A stretch of 64,000 nucleotides of DNA. Origin: Phlebopus portentosus. Taxonomy: Eukaryota > Basidiomycota > Agaricomycetes > Boletales > Boletinellaceae. Each line of letters begins with the position of its first letter. Within the stretch, counting starts at the first letter, position 1. Under the pieces are notes generated by a model. The model did no database searches, had not been told where the DNA came from, and was given only the letters and a program-made list of their open reading frames with translations. Below are positions 47,354-57,600 of the stretch, in pieces. Made by a program: the position numbers and the translations under genes. The stretch is taken from positions 558,001 through 622,000 of the forward strand of contig JAYXKI010000006.1 in assembly GCA_037892935.1 (NCBI GenBank), read 5' to 3'.

Positions 47354-48914
47354 GATGAAGGTGATGTTCAATCGACGTTCAGGTATTGGTTAAAGCGAAG
47401 TATCAAGATTCAGGGAGTGTCCGTAGGAATCCCGTCTTCAGACCTAGTCTCTCCTTTATAGTCTGAAGACAAGAACCCCGCAGCGCATAGCCAGGTGACT
47501 ACGGTCCGCATAGATCCTTGTCATCAAGTGCATCAGGTCGAAACTGAGCTGAAACACTCTTCCATCCAGGTGCCTTTGTGACCCTACAGTATACACGGGC
47601 GGTCTCTCGCTCCGAGGATGCACCACTCGAACGTGACATCGCGTAAAGATACGTATGAGGTCCCTGAAGCGCATTGCTTCGTAATTAGCTATGTGCTATA
47701 ACTTCCCGACTGACAAAGAGGTCCGTGTTGATCTCCATTGCTCTTCATGGTCCTTTTCGATGGTCGGCGATCCAGCATCAGCGGGTAGCACAGCAATGTT
47801 GCTTCGCCCAGTCAGCCAGTCAAATTCATGCATTGCATTACAGATTAGATTTTGAATAATAACCAACTCGTCTTTTGTTCCTCTCAAGGCCAGAAGGCCA
47901 AGAGAACTGGCGTAGTTTGAACGTAACGTGGCTAATGGGCGCGCAAAATGCGTTGACAGATGATGAACCTCCTTCTGTAAAGTCCGTTCCTCGAACGAAA
48001 TAGATTGAGATGAGATTTCCCCTCGAGTACATAGGTACGGTTCCCGCCTGCTCTGTAGTCACAGCTTGCCACTCCAAAACAAGGTCAGATGCCGTATCGA
48101 GATGCAGTACATTATTAGGAGTTGCCAAATCCATAGTCCGAGCGGACAGAATATCAGGCAATCATTTTAATGACCGAAGCCTCTGTGAGAGCGCCGACCA
48201 ACATGTGCGCCGATGTGGCCGGGCATTCGCGCATAGGTTCCGAACAGAGCCAAGCTCCGCGTCGTCCCCACGAACTGTGAATGGCGGAACACAACTCGCG
48301 GCATCTTTGAGCAGAGCGCGGTTTCTTGGCAATACAGAACTTGTTATTGGTTGGCAGGTTGATTCGGATCCAGAAGTCGGATTATGGTAACGTCTGCGCA
48401 CTCCTCACTGAACATGTTTACGATGCCGACAAAGACGGACGCGCGAGTTCTACGATTTGCAGCCGTCAGCTCGTGCACCACCGGGACGGAGTAAACGATG
48501 ATAGTTGACTCTCCTCGGCGCTCCAGAAAATGAGTCGAAGTTCACAAATACATTTGCGTAACAACGTATCTCGATGATATCGACAAAGCACGATGAACTA
48601 GAAGCGATGAGATGAGATGAATGCACGTGAAATCTGGCCGTGATGGTGGAGACGACGAAAGGAGTATAGCTGGACCGTATCGTGGCGCATTGTTGGCGGA
48701 TATGACTATCGGAACCTTCAAAAGCCCGCTAATGATACAAAGATTACAGCACCCGCAGGGTCGCAGGGTCTACCTCGTCTGAAATGAGTGAATTAGTGGC
48801 ACTTGACCAAAAATTTGGTGAAAATGAAAATAGGGCACGCACGTAAAACAATCAGCATCATATTTACAGAGCCAACAGTTTCTTGAGACGGAGATGATCA
48901 CCGCGCTCAGCAGG
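47354..48914. other. intergenic, no convincing gene
   Basis: The left part is the DyP promoter. A minus-strand frame around 47838-48161 has ~98 codons with slightly coding-like composition but no motif and no splice partner I could find. Nothing else is recognisable. Confidence 0.4.
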
Positions 48915-49632
48915 TCAAGTATCATCTTCTCCAAACGACAACAGTGTACCCGTCTTTGCCTTCTTCGCCTTTGAAGATTGCTTTACCTTCTTCTCCGCTT
49001 TTGCCTTCGCCTCCTTGGACAGTAAATCATCAAGGTCATCTCCAACGACTTTGCGCTTCTTTGTAGACCCTCTTGTGGCGGAAGTCGCCCCAGATGATGA
49101 GAACGACAAGGACGTTGATTTGGACTTGGTTTCTTTCTCATCTGGCTTTTCTTTGCTCGTGCTCGAGTCGTTCTTCTCGGCGCTCTCTTCGGCTTTTAAA
49201 GTATCTGGAAGTGGAGGAAGCCCTTGCTCTATAAGGACCGACCGAGGTTTGAAATAAGAACATCGTGAACTACCCTCGAATTTGTACCACGAAAAACAAC
49301 ACACCTTTTCTTCTCTCGTTCTCTGCATGTCTTCCCGCTTCTTCCGCGGTTAGGTGTTTACCTTCTCGCAAAACGACGACTTGAGGTTTCTCATCAGGAT
49401 CATCTTCGTCCGCGCTGCCAGGATCATCTGCAGGACGCTCTGGAGGTGTCGGTCTTCGAGGAATGGGAGGTCGACCCGATGAATCTTGCCATTCATAGAA
49501 GTCGTCTTCTTCTTCTTCTTCGTCAGCACCGCCTGTGACTTTGTTTTGCAGGCGGAGTAGAAACGCTGGTGTATGTTGCTGATAAGCTAGACGAGATGAG
49601 AGTTGGTGGCGGGTGAGCTCTTTCGGAGCCAT
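48915..49632 (-). CDS. DUF4604 domain protein (KIAA1143 family)
   Basis: Two exons, roughly 215 residues. The N-terminal block MAPKELTRHQLSSRLAYQQH, then PAFLLRLQNKVTGG, and the acidic EEEEEDDFYEWQD are typical of DUF4604. Next comes IPRRPTPPERPADDPGS, then DEKPQVVVLREGKHLTAEEA. An intron lies after ENERRK. The second exon is Lys/Ser/Glu rich with KKRKVVGDDLDDLLSKEAK and ends LLSFGEDDT, the conserved C-terminal LLSF-D motif. The family is conserved from fungi to human KIAA1143, is probably nuclear given the basic clusters, and its molecular function is not established. Confidence 0.88.
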
Positions 49633-49884
49633 CACGAACGTTGGAAGCAAGTCAACACCATAAAACAACATCGTACACTCATCTCAGTGACCCCACGCGT
49701 ACGTATAGCCTAAAGTCTCAGATATTCACACACATCACTCGATTTAAAATCATCGCTTGTAAATTGTCAGAAACTCAGGTTCATCATCAGGCTTTCTACT
49801 AATACAAACAAATTTGGTATCAAATTATCGAATCAGCCTGGTAAAAGGGATATGATCAGTGTGCGTTCAAGGACGACAGAAATG

Positions 49885-50345
49885 TTAAAATTGAGAAGAA
49901 TCAGACATCCAAGGAAGTGCTTGGTAGCCCTCATCGCGCCGACCACCCACCGCACGCCAACGCACACGACGATGGCCCACCTCAGCCAACAGTTTTAGGT
50001 TCGCTGCGGCGACGAGGGGGAAATTGACGTACGGTCTGGGTGGAGTACTCCTGAAGAGGGCACTAGAGTGGAAACTGCGAATTAACGGAATCTTTCTCAT
50101 CATACAGGAACGCCTCGACGGTGCACGAAAATAGCCGGAAAACGGTTACTCACAATACCATTTCCAGTACCAAAGAACAGAAGATAGAATATCTAAGGGT
50201 AAGAGTCAGTTATCGTTGAAATAGCGAATCCAAGTAAGAATCGAATCAGACGAAATGGCACTGGCAAGTGCACTGTGCGCCCCGTAGGACGCGAGTTCGT
50301 TGCGAACGAACATACTCTATTCCTCGGCATGGTCGTGTAGGACGG
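49885..50345 (-). CDS. possible small membrane or mitochondrial protein
   Basis: Weak call. From the ATG near 50332, MPRNR joins by canonical GTATGT...CTTAG to IFYLLFFGTGNGI, a short hydrophobic segment, followed by another canonical donor GTGAGT. Downstream, a separate frame opens MRKIPLIRSFHSSALFRST, which looks like a mitochondrial presequence. I could not join the two in frame, so the locus may be two overlapping small genes, a mis-spliced model, or chance. The opposite strand shows nothing better. Confidence 0.25.
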
Positions 50346-50578
50346 GGAAGAGAATAAAGTCATCATGAAGAAAAGAAAAGGAAAAATCACTCACGTATTG
50401 CTACATGCTCAACGAGCGCAAGAAGAGAACGGAGACACCAGAAAAACGGATGAAAATTTTATGGTCTTTTTCCGAGCACGTGTTGCGTGGGAGGAGTATG
50501 ACTAATTGCCAGATACAGTAATTATGGATCAGCGTGGGAGGGAGTTCTCTTGTAAGTTGTATTGCAAACCCCACCACG

Positions 50579-52476
50579 ATGTCCCAGACGCTCGTCCAGC
50601 GACCAACTCCCGTCCATGATTTCTCGTCCAGGGAGGTTATCGATGTGGACGATCTCGTCCCGAGCAGCGTGCACAGCTATGCGGACGATGATGACATTCA
50701 ATTTATAGCGCATCATCCAGGTCGTGTTACTCATGAGCCCATTGTAATCGGAGACAGTGACGACGATGTAGAGATTGTTGCGGGTCCTTCTCGTCCAGCA
50801 CCGATACCTAATGCGCGAGCTCAACGAAATCAACGTGTGTTTCTTTCTTATTTTGCATTTTGACTCGTTGGTGTTAATTTACTGAATTAGAAATTCACCG
50901 GCCAAATCGCCGAGTGCTGTTTTCGCCCTCTCCGCCACCGCAGGATAATTATGTGCCCCCAGTCCCCCTCTACCTCCTCGTTTCGGGTCTGCACGTGATA
51001 CGCCACCTCTTCGTTATCGCCCTCCTCCCGAGATAGACTTTAGAGGCGTAGTCCGTCCCATGGAGCAACCGTTTAGATTTGAGCAGGGTTTGCCGGCTCA
51101 GCCCCAGTTTCCTCCTGTACGAGACGCTCATCATAACCATGAGCAGGAGTGGTTTGGGGCCAGGCATGATGCGGCGCACCGTCCAAATATTGCCCTCGGG
51201 GGTGGTATGCTTGCTTTAAATCGCCGAAATCAGTTCGAACCGGCACATCCCGCTGCTCCTCGAGTAGAAAATAATGGCGGTTGGCGAGGTTTTTTGGTGG
51301 TTTCGGCCTGGCAGCCTATCGCATGTTCTTCCAGGCACCTGATGGCAGCCCAGGTCCCGAAAGGCGCGACGTGGATGAGGATCGTGATCTGTTAGAGGCT
51401 CTTGTGCTGGATGCCGAAGAGCGTCAACCGGACCTTCAATTCCGATTGATACATAACCCATTCGGTCGCCGACATGGTCATCAACAGCCTCGTCAGGAGG
51501 AAGCCAGCTATAAGCCCACGTTCACTCATCCCGTAAAACCAGAACCTGGTTTTTCAAATGACTTCATTTCACAGGAAGTCATCACAATCTCTGATGACCC
51601 GGGGCCAAGTTCGGCACACGAGACGGGCACAACCCTAGTATGCGCTATGTGCCTCGATCATCTCGTGATGAATGTCGTCGGCCCCGGAGAAGAGATTCGC
51701 AAGTCCAAGCTTTTTGCGCTTCGCTGCGGTCATATTTTAGACGGGAAATGTGTCGATTCTATCATGAAGCCGCCTCCAATACCTGATCAAGAAGACAGCG
51801 AGAAGAATGATAAAGGTCCCGAAACGCTGTCAATCAAGGGGAAGAGTAGGGTCAAGGCAGAGGGCATCGAGCCATTATTCCGTGCCAGTAGCGAATCCGG
51901 TTTTGCAGCAAGGAGTGAAGGCAAGCGAAGGGTTGTTGAGCCCGAAGACGACGGTGCTTCTGCGCCGAGTATCCCCTCCAAGCGAAAGCCTGAGGATTCT
52001 TCTACACCCGAATATTACATTCGGTCGCGACTACGACCTCGCCTTAAAGAGAGCGGTCGATCATCCACGATCGCCACTACCTCTGTAGAACCGGTCCCTG
52101 CTAGTGTGCCCGCAGTGCAACTCGAGAACGGTACTGCGCCGGCTCTTGACTCGTCAATCCCCAGTAGACGTTCAACGCGACACGGGAATAGATCTATACC
52201 AGATCATGACCCGGTTCTCCATGCGATACCTTCGGTGCGTTCGATAGATTACGCAGTTCAACCCGTCGCACGGCGTCGCCCTGGTCGTCCACGTGCTCAT
52301 GGCGCAAGGGAAGAGGGCGAGGAAAGGGGAAGGGGAAGGCTCCTGCCCTTGTGATCGAAGCTGAATATGAATGGTCATGCCCCGTTCCATCATGTGGTCA
52401 TAAGCACAAGAGTGTGCGTATTGCAGGCGTCTGGCGTATGGACGAACAGCGGGGCGCAATTGCGATGTACGTTTAG
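50579..52476 (+). pseudogene. RING/zinc-ribbon-like protein gene with three frame breaks
   Basis: Conceptual product of about 600 residues. The N-terminus is acidic with two IDVDD/IGDSDDDVEIV motifs, then RRVLFSPSPPPQDNY, and a Pro/Arg-rich middle. A zinc-ligand cluster follows, LVCAMCLDHLVMN ... FALRCGHILDGKCVDSI, resembling a degenerate RING. The protein ends in a Lys-Gly run and a second cluster, YEWSCPVPSCGHKHKS, then VRIAGVWRMDEQRGA. I recall similar RING-like proteins in Agaricomycetes. The reading frame is broken three times, near 50956-50960 (C run), 51290-51295 (T run) and 52303-52306; each is repaired by one additional base. No intron with acceptable splice sites explains them. Either sequencing errors or recent decay; the flanking genes are clean. 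Confidence 0.65.
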
Positions 52477-53291
52477 TTCGCCATGTATTATTGGCTATGG
52501 TTCGTACCAGTCTACCTATTGTCCTAGTTTCGAGTGGAGTCTAATATTCCGGCAGTGCTTTAGGTGCTGTCCTCACTGATTCCTGGTCGTGATGCTTGTC
52601 TATCAGGCTTTGCCGTTGTATTCTTCCGCCTCTTGTTCAAGACTTGTGTTTTCTTTCTTACTCTCAGTTACACCTCACGTCTCGAGCCTCCATAATGTAA
52701 TTCTGTGCAATGAATTATTTTTATCTCATGCATTCAAGCCGGTATGTGCATAGCATAATCCTCATTTCAGGGCCCGGTCCACGATGCAGAGAATTTTTTT
52801 TTTAAAAATGAAAAGAAAAAGAAAAAACGCCTCGGGCACAGGACTGAGGCATGTTGGAGGTCTTCCAGGTCCCACGCCCATTTATTTTTGCGAGCGCTAA
52901 ACAGCAAGGATGAACAAAATACCGAGTCGAGCATGGAACGCAGAAGACGGTGTTGATGATCCCTGTGCCTACTGGTGTAGTAACCATTCTTGTACAATAC
53001 AAAGGATGAAGAAAAGAAATTACTCAATCATCACTGAAATTGGAATCAATTGCGGAAGTTTGCGCCAGTGACAAAAGCAGTGTTCCAAATATTAATGCAG
53101 GTATCACGGAATATTTCATAAAGCATCGCAATTATACCCATATTGGGTTCGAGACAGCTGCTGGCAGTGAAAAGTCGTCTTTTTCTCGTGTCCCGGTGAG
53201 TGGAAGTGCGGGCTAAAGAAACGGGAGCATTAGTGACACGTATAGCACGCGTCTTGTGTTCGCTCGACGCGACTTAGGTCTTACCATCATC
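52477..53291. other. 3' flank and non-coding repeat
   Basis: 3' flank of the RING-like gene, then a segment (52736-53040) homologous to the 3' flank of the first NLR gene. A poly-A/T-rich run (T10 then AAAAATG, purine-rich) is at 52795-52830. No gene is seen. Confidence 0.5.
52736..53040. repeat. non-coding repeat, copy 1 (matches 60352-60610)
   Basis: Begins TCAAG[CT]CGGTATGT and keeps GCATAG-AT-ATCCTCA. Further in, both copies share GAGTCGAG, AGAAGA, a GTAGTAACC/ATAGCAACC block followed by TTCTT, and TACAATACAAA/TACAGTACAAA, in the same order. Similarity is moderate and interrupted by a ~100-base AT/GA-rich insertion in this copy. Confidence 0.65.
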
Positions 53292-53859
53292 ATGTCGGAA
53301 GAGTGGCGCCCAGAGAGTTACTTCATGTTAGCCCGGTCCTTGCGACTTGCGCGACACGAGGAAGTACGACTTGCTCTTGAACGCTCGTGGCTGCGAGAAG
53401 AAAAATCTGCAACCCAGGACAGGAGACGTGCCAGAATCGCCGCGAATAGGTTCACGATGCAACTGTAGACGTCTGCTCAGGTGTCTCCTCCAACAGAAGT
53501 GACCCTCAAACACAGCAGAAGGTGGAACTTCATCAAAGCTGAATCCCTCGAGTTTTTTCATTCATGTCCTTCGGTACATTCTCAGTCCGAGAGTGTTAGT
53601 GCGCCTTCGTCGGGCCATGGTCCTCCCCGTTCTAAATCCGTCAAGAACGCCTTCTGCAAAGGAAAAGAACCCTCTGCCACGTAAAATGCCTCGTCGGAGC
53701 AAGGAGAAACTGAGGGGCCTGCTCAATCCCAACGACACTTTTCTCCTGTCTGAGAACATGTGCGTGTCTAATTGCACTCTTCTCGTGTCTGAAGGTCAAT
53801 CTCTTCCTGCCATTCGTGAACGGCATGATGCTTGGTTTCGGCAAGATCTTCGCGTGTAA
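53292..53859 (+). CDS. possible small gene, uncertain
   Basis: An ATG at 53292 opens 58 codons rich in Arg/Glu (MSEEWRPESYFMLARSLRLA). After one TAG the same frame continues for another ~70 codons, and an overlapping frame from 53617 runs 80 codons to 53859. No splice pair restores one long frame. No family is recognised. It could be a decayed gene or a short-exon gene I cannot resolve. Confidence 0.25.
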
Positions 53860-54692
53860 CTTGGCGGTTTGATTGTTCTGGTTAAAAGTGTTTAATTCTA
53901 GGTGTCAAGAGCGCCAGGAGGGAAGACTATATAAAAACTAAGTGGTTTATTGGTACGTGTAGTCAATGCGGTCTTGTTGACTCCGCAAATTACTCAAAGA
54001 ATACTTAAGGCCCGGGCGCGCCATCGGGAAAGGGTAAAATATCAGTGGTACTCCGTTCTGATTGCTTGAGGCATCCGCATTCTAGGGTTCATTCTGAACG
54101 CCCTACTGAACTTACCGCAATTAAGCCTCTTCCTATGATTGCGTGGCCTGCTCCGAGTCTTCCATTCACTTCGAGTAGGGAAGGATGTGCCTTTTGGGTA
54201 ATGCGACAAAACTGGTAAGACTCGGGCCGATAAGATGAACTACACAGCAGGAGGGAATGAGGACTGTTACTGACGGGGAAGCTCAGGTGTCTGATGTGTA
54301 TACATGATTGGAGGATAGCAGCGAAGCAGGCGAGAGCTTTCTCTTGCCGCCCATCTCTTGCCAGTTCTCTTCCGCGTTTTATATCCGTAAGCACACCATC
54401 TTGTGACTTGAGCCTGGCCGTCGAGTCCTTTGGTAGCCTCTCCAGAACTGAACTTGCAGCATGGAAAATGACCGTATGCATCACAGCCTATCTGGACGCC
54501 CGAGTCTTCACTTCATATATCAAAACAGAAGCGCGGTGGAGCGGGAGGACCGACAGACCCACTTTGATCACATGAGAGTATGAAGAGGCCTAAGAATACG
54601 ACTAAACACGAGGAGAGCGCATGCATCAACACACCCTATATAACAAGATGGTACCTCGTATCCTCCAGGTCTCAGCTCAATCCTGCTTCACG
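53860..54692. other. NLR1 upstream region
   Basis: No gene is seen. The right ~130 bases (54570-54692) match the region before the second NLR gene: both contain CATGAGAGTATGAA, AAGAATACGACT, AACACGAGGAGA and AAGATGGTACC before the ATG. A candidate TATA (CTATATAAC) is at about 54637-54645. Confidence 0.5.
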
Positions 54693-57600
54693 ATGTCGGA
54701 CGAGAATTATTATGTTCTACAAGGTCAGCCTCATATCTTCCTCTAAGTGGTCGAGCCTCCTCCCTTCTGATAGACGTCCTTCTAGTCATCTGTGTTGAGA
54801 GAAGCCCGAATTATGTGAAGGATGCCGCGCTTCACGTGGAGGTCAAGCTCAAGGATACTACTCAAAAGACAGGTAGCCTCGATGACAAAGGAATACCAAC
54901 TCGGAAGGACAAATTGACATTGTGGGCAATTTTCGCATCTTCAATTTTCAGGTTCTGATCACTAGATAGCTCCCGCTCTGACAATGGTGACGAGAGCTTC
55001 GACGTTTATTTGATGAAATCAACGAAACTCATTGGTCATGTCAACATCAGCGCTGCAGAGCTGCTGCGAGAATCCGCCGTAGATAATGGTGAGAACCGAA
55101 CCATCTCTAACCTTAAACTCAGTATCAACTGTCATTTAGCCCGACGAAATCTTGTCAATTCGGAAAAAACCCTGTGGTCCAGTGGAATACGCACAGAGGA
55201 CGCTGGTAGAATTATTCTTCGCCTCGAGACAGTAGACGCGCAAGCCCGAGCACAAATTGAAGCCAATGCAGCCGAGGAGAACGCCACCCAAATCAATGCT
55301 CTAGTGAAAAGAACCGATAATGCGGCAGAAGTAGCCGCAACCGTCATTGAGGTGATGGATGCAGTAATCGAGATAGTTGACGATGTCGTGCAAGTAAGTA
55401 TTTTATTTTTGGAATGGAATGTCCGATGATGTATATTGTTTAAAAGATTCATCCTCTCGTCAACGTGTCGTGGAAAATCGTTACGGCTTTGTACAGAGTA
55501 TGCGCATGTCAACGCTTCGTATCTATTCAACAATTGACCATTTTATGCAGGTCGTGTCCCACCAGTTGAAAACTGAATCCAAACTGGTTGAGCTTGTCTA
55601 CAAAATTCAGCAGGCATGCGGGTTCTGCGCCAAGGCAGGAAATTTGGAAGACAGAACCGAACTGCTGAAGCCTATAATCAGGTCTTTGCTTGGAGAAATA
55701 ATTCAGTGCTCTCGCTTTGTACAGGAATATTCAGGGCGCAACCTCATCGGTATGCATATATTTCCGTCACGTTTTACAAGGACTAATTCTCTGCATAGTT
55801 CGAACGGCTCGAATGACTGCTCCAAAAGAGGTAGAGGAACGCTTAAATCAATTGAACGAACTCAGAAGGGAGCTGGACTCGGTCATTGGTTTGCACACGG
55901 CTTATGCGAATCGTAGGTTTCATTACACGATTTTATTTTAAGCACCTGCTGAGGATCTATTGCCGATCAGAATTGCCTCAACAACTCGACGATCTCGGAA
56001 AGGTACTCGAACCTTTTAAGCCCACATCCGATATTTCAACTCGTCCACGATGTCTTGAAGAGACTCGCGAGGGATACTTGATACGGATCATGGATTTCGT
56101 GTCCTCGGAGAGGGCTCCGAATATTCTCTGGCTGTCTGGCGCAGCGGGATCTGGGAAAAGTACAGTTGCCGTTACCGTTTCCGACCGATGCACAAAAGAA
56201 GGTCATCAGCCTGTTCATCTGTTCTTCGAACGAGAGAAGAGCAAACCTAGTTCTATCGTTCGAACCATTGCTTACGAGCTTGCGTGTCGTTACCCGCCTG
56301 TCGCTCGGGAGATCATCAAGTCTGTCAAACGAAACAATAACATCAAGGATAGCGAACTGAAAGACCAGTTCAAGGACCTACTCTTAGACCCACTAAACGC
56401 TGGCGCAGATGATGTTATCGGACCCATCGTCATTATTCTCGATGCTCTCGACGAGAGTGGCGGTTCTGTTGAACGGCGGCATTTTCTACGTCTACTGCAG
56501 ACCGACTTTGCACGTCTTCCGCTGAAAGTTCGCATTTTGGTTACGAGTCGTCTCGAAGACGATATTGAGAAGCATCTGTCGCACCAGGGTCATATCCTGC
56601 ACGTCCCGCTTGTGCACGACTCCAGCGAAGTTGGTTTTTACATCAAATACGAGATGAAGGAAGAACTCGGAGATCTGGCGCAAGATTACGACAATGAAAT
56701 TCAGGTGCTCTGCGATGCTGCGAACGGACTGTTCATCTGGGCGTCCACGGCGGTCAAAATGGTGCAAGCTCCCGTGGATCCGGTGGATAACCTACAATTC
56801 CTTGTAGACAATGTTCGATCACTTGACAACCTGGATGGCCTTTATGCGACCGCACTGAAGGAGACAGGCATCTGGCAGTCCCGCTGGAAAACTGTCGGTA
56901 CGGACATCCTGAAACTTATCTTGGTTGCAAAGGAAGCTATGACGAGTGCCGGTATCGAAGCCTTCCTTGGACTCAAAAAAAATGGGGCGGATCCTATACT
57001 GAGGCGACTTCAATCTGTAGTATCATACGAGCCCGGGAAACCAATTCGTCTGCACCATGCGTCCTTCGCCGACTATCTACTTTCATCAGACAGGTCCGGT
57101 GATAAACTATGGCACATTGACGAGACGAAGCAGAAGCAAGCCGTGACCGGGCGGTGTTTTGGTGTCATGGAAGAGAACCTGCGATTCAACATCTGTGGAA
57201 TTGAGACGTCGTTCCTTCGCAACAAGGAGGACTCAGGACTCAAGCAACGTATCGAAGACGCAATACGGCCCCATCTGGATTATGCATGTCGATTCTGGGC
57301 GGCGCATGTGTGCGAACTGCCATCGGAAGACAGACCGATCGCAGTACTGACGAAACTAAAAATCTTCGTGGAGACGCACCTCCTGTATTGGCTTGAAGTC
57401 CTCAGTCTGACGGAACAATACGATCGCGTTGCCGTCCGAGCATTGCTTGATGCAAGCCGGTGGTCTACGGTTAGTAATGTTGATTATACATTTGATTTTT
57501 CTGACTTTACTGCAGTCAATTGACAAAGAGATCGGTTCTCTCCTTTGGGAAGCGTACAGGCTAGCCAGCGTGTTTGCATATCCAATCTCGCAAAGCGCTC

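Noticed and set aside
54089..54484. 131-codon minus-strand frame left of the NLR gene
   Set aside because: No motif, and its 5' part crosses into sequence that only makes sense as NLR upstream DNA.
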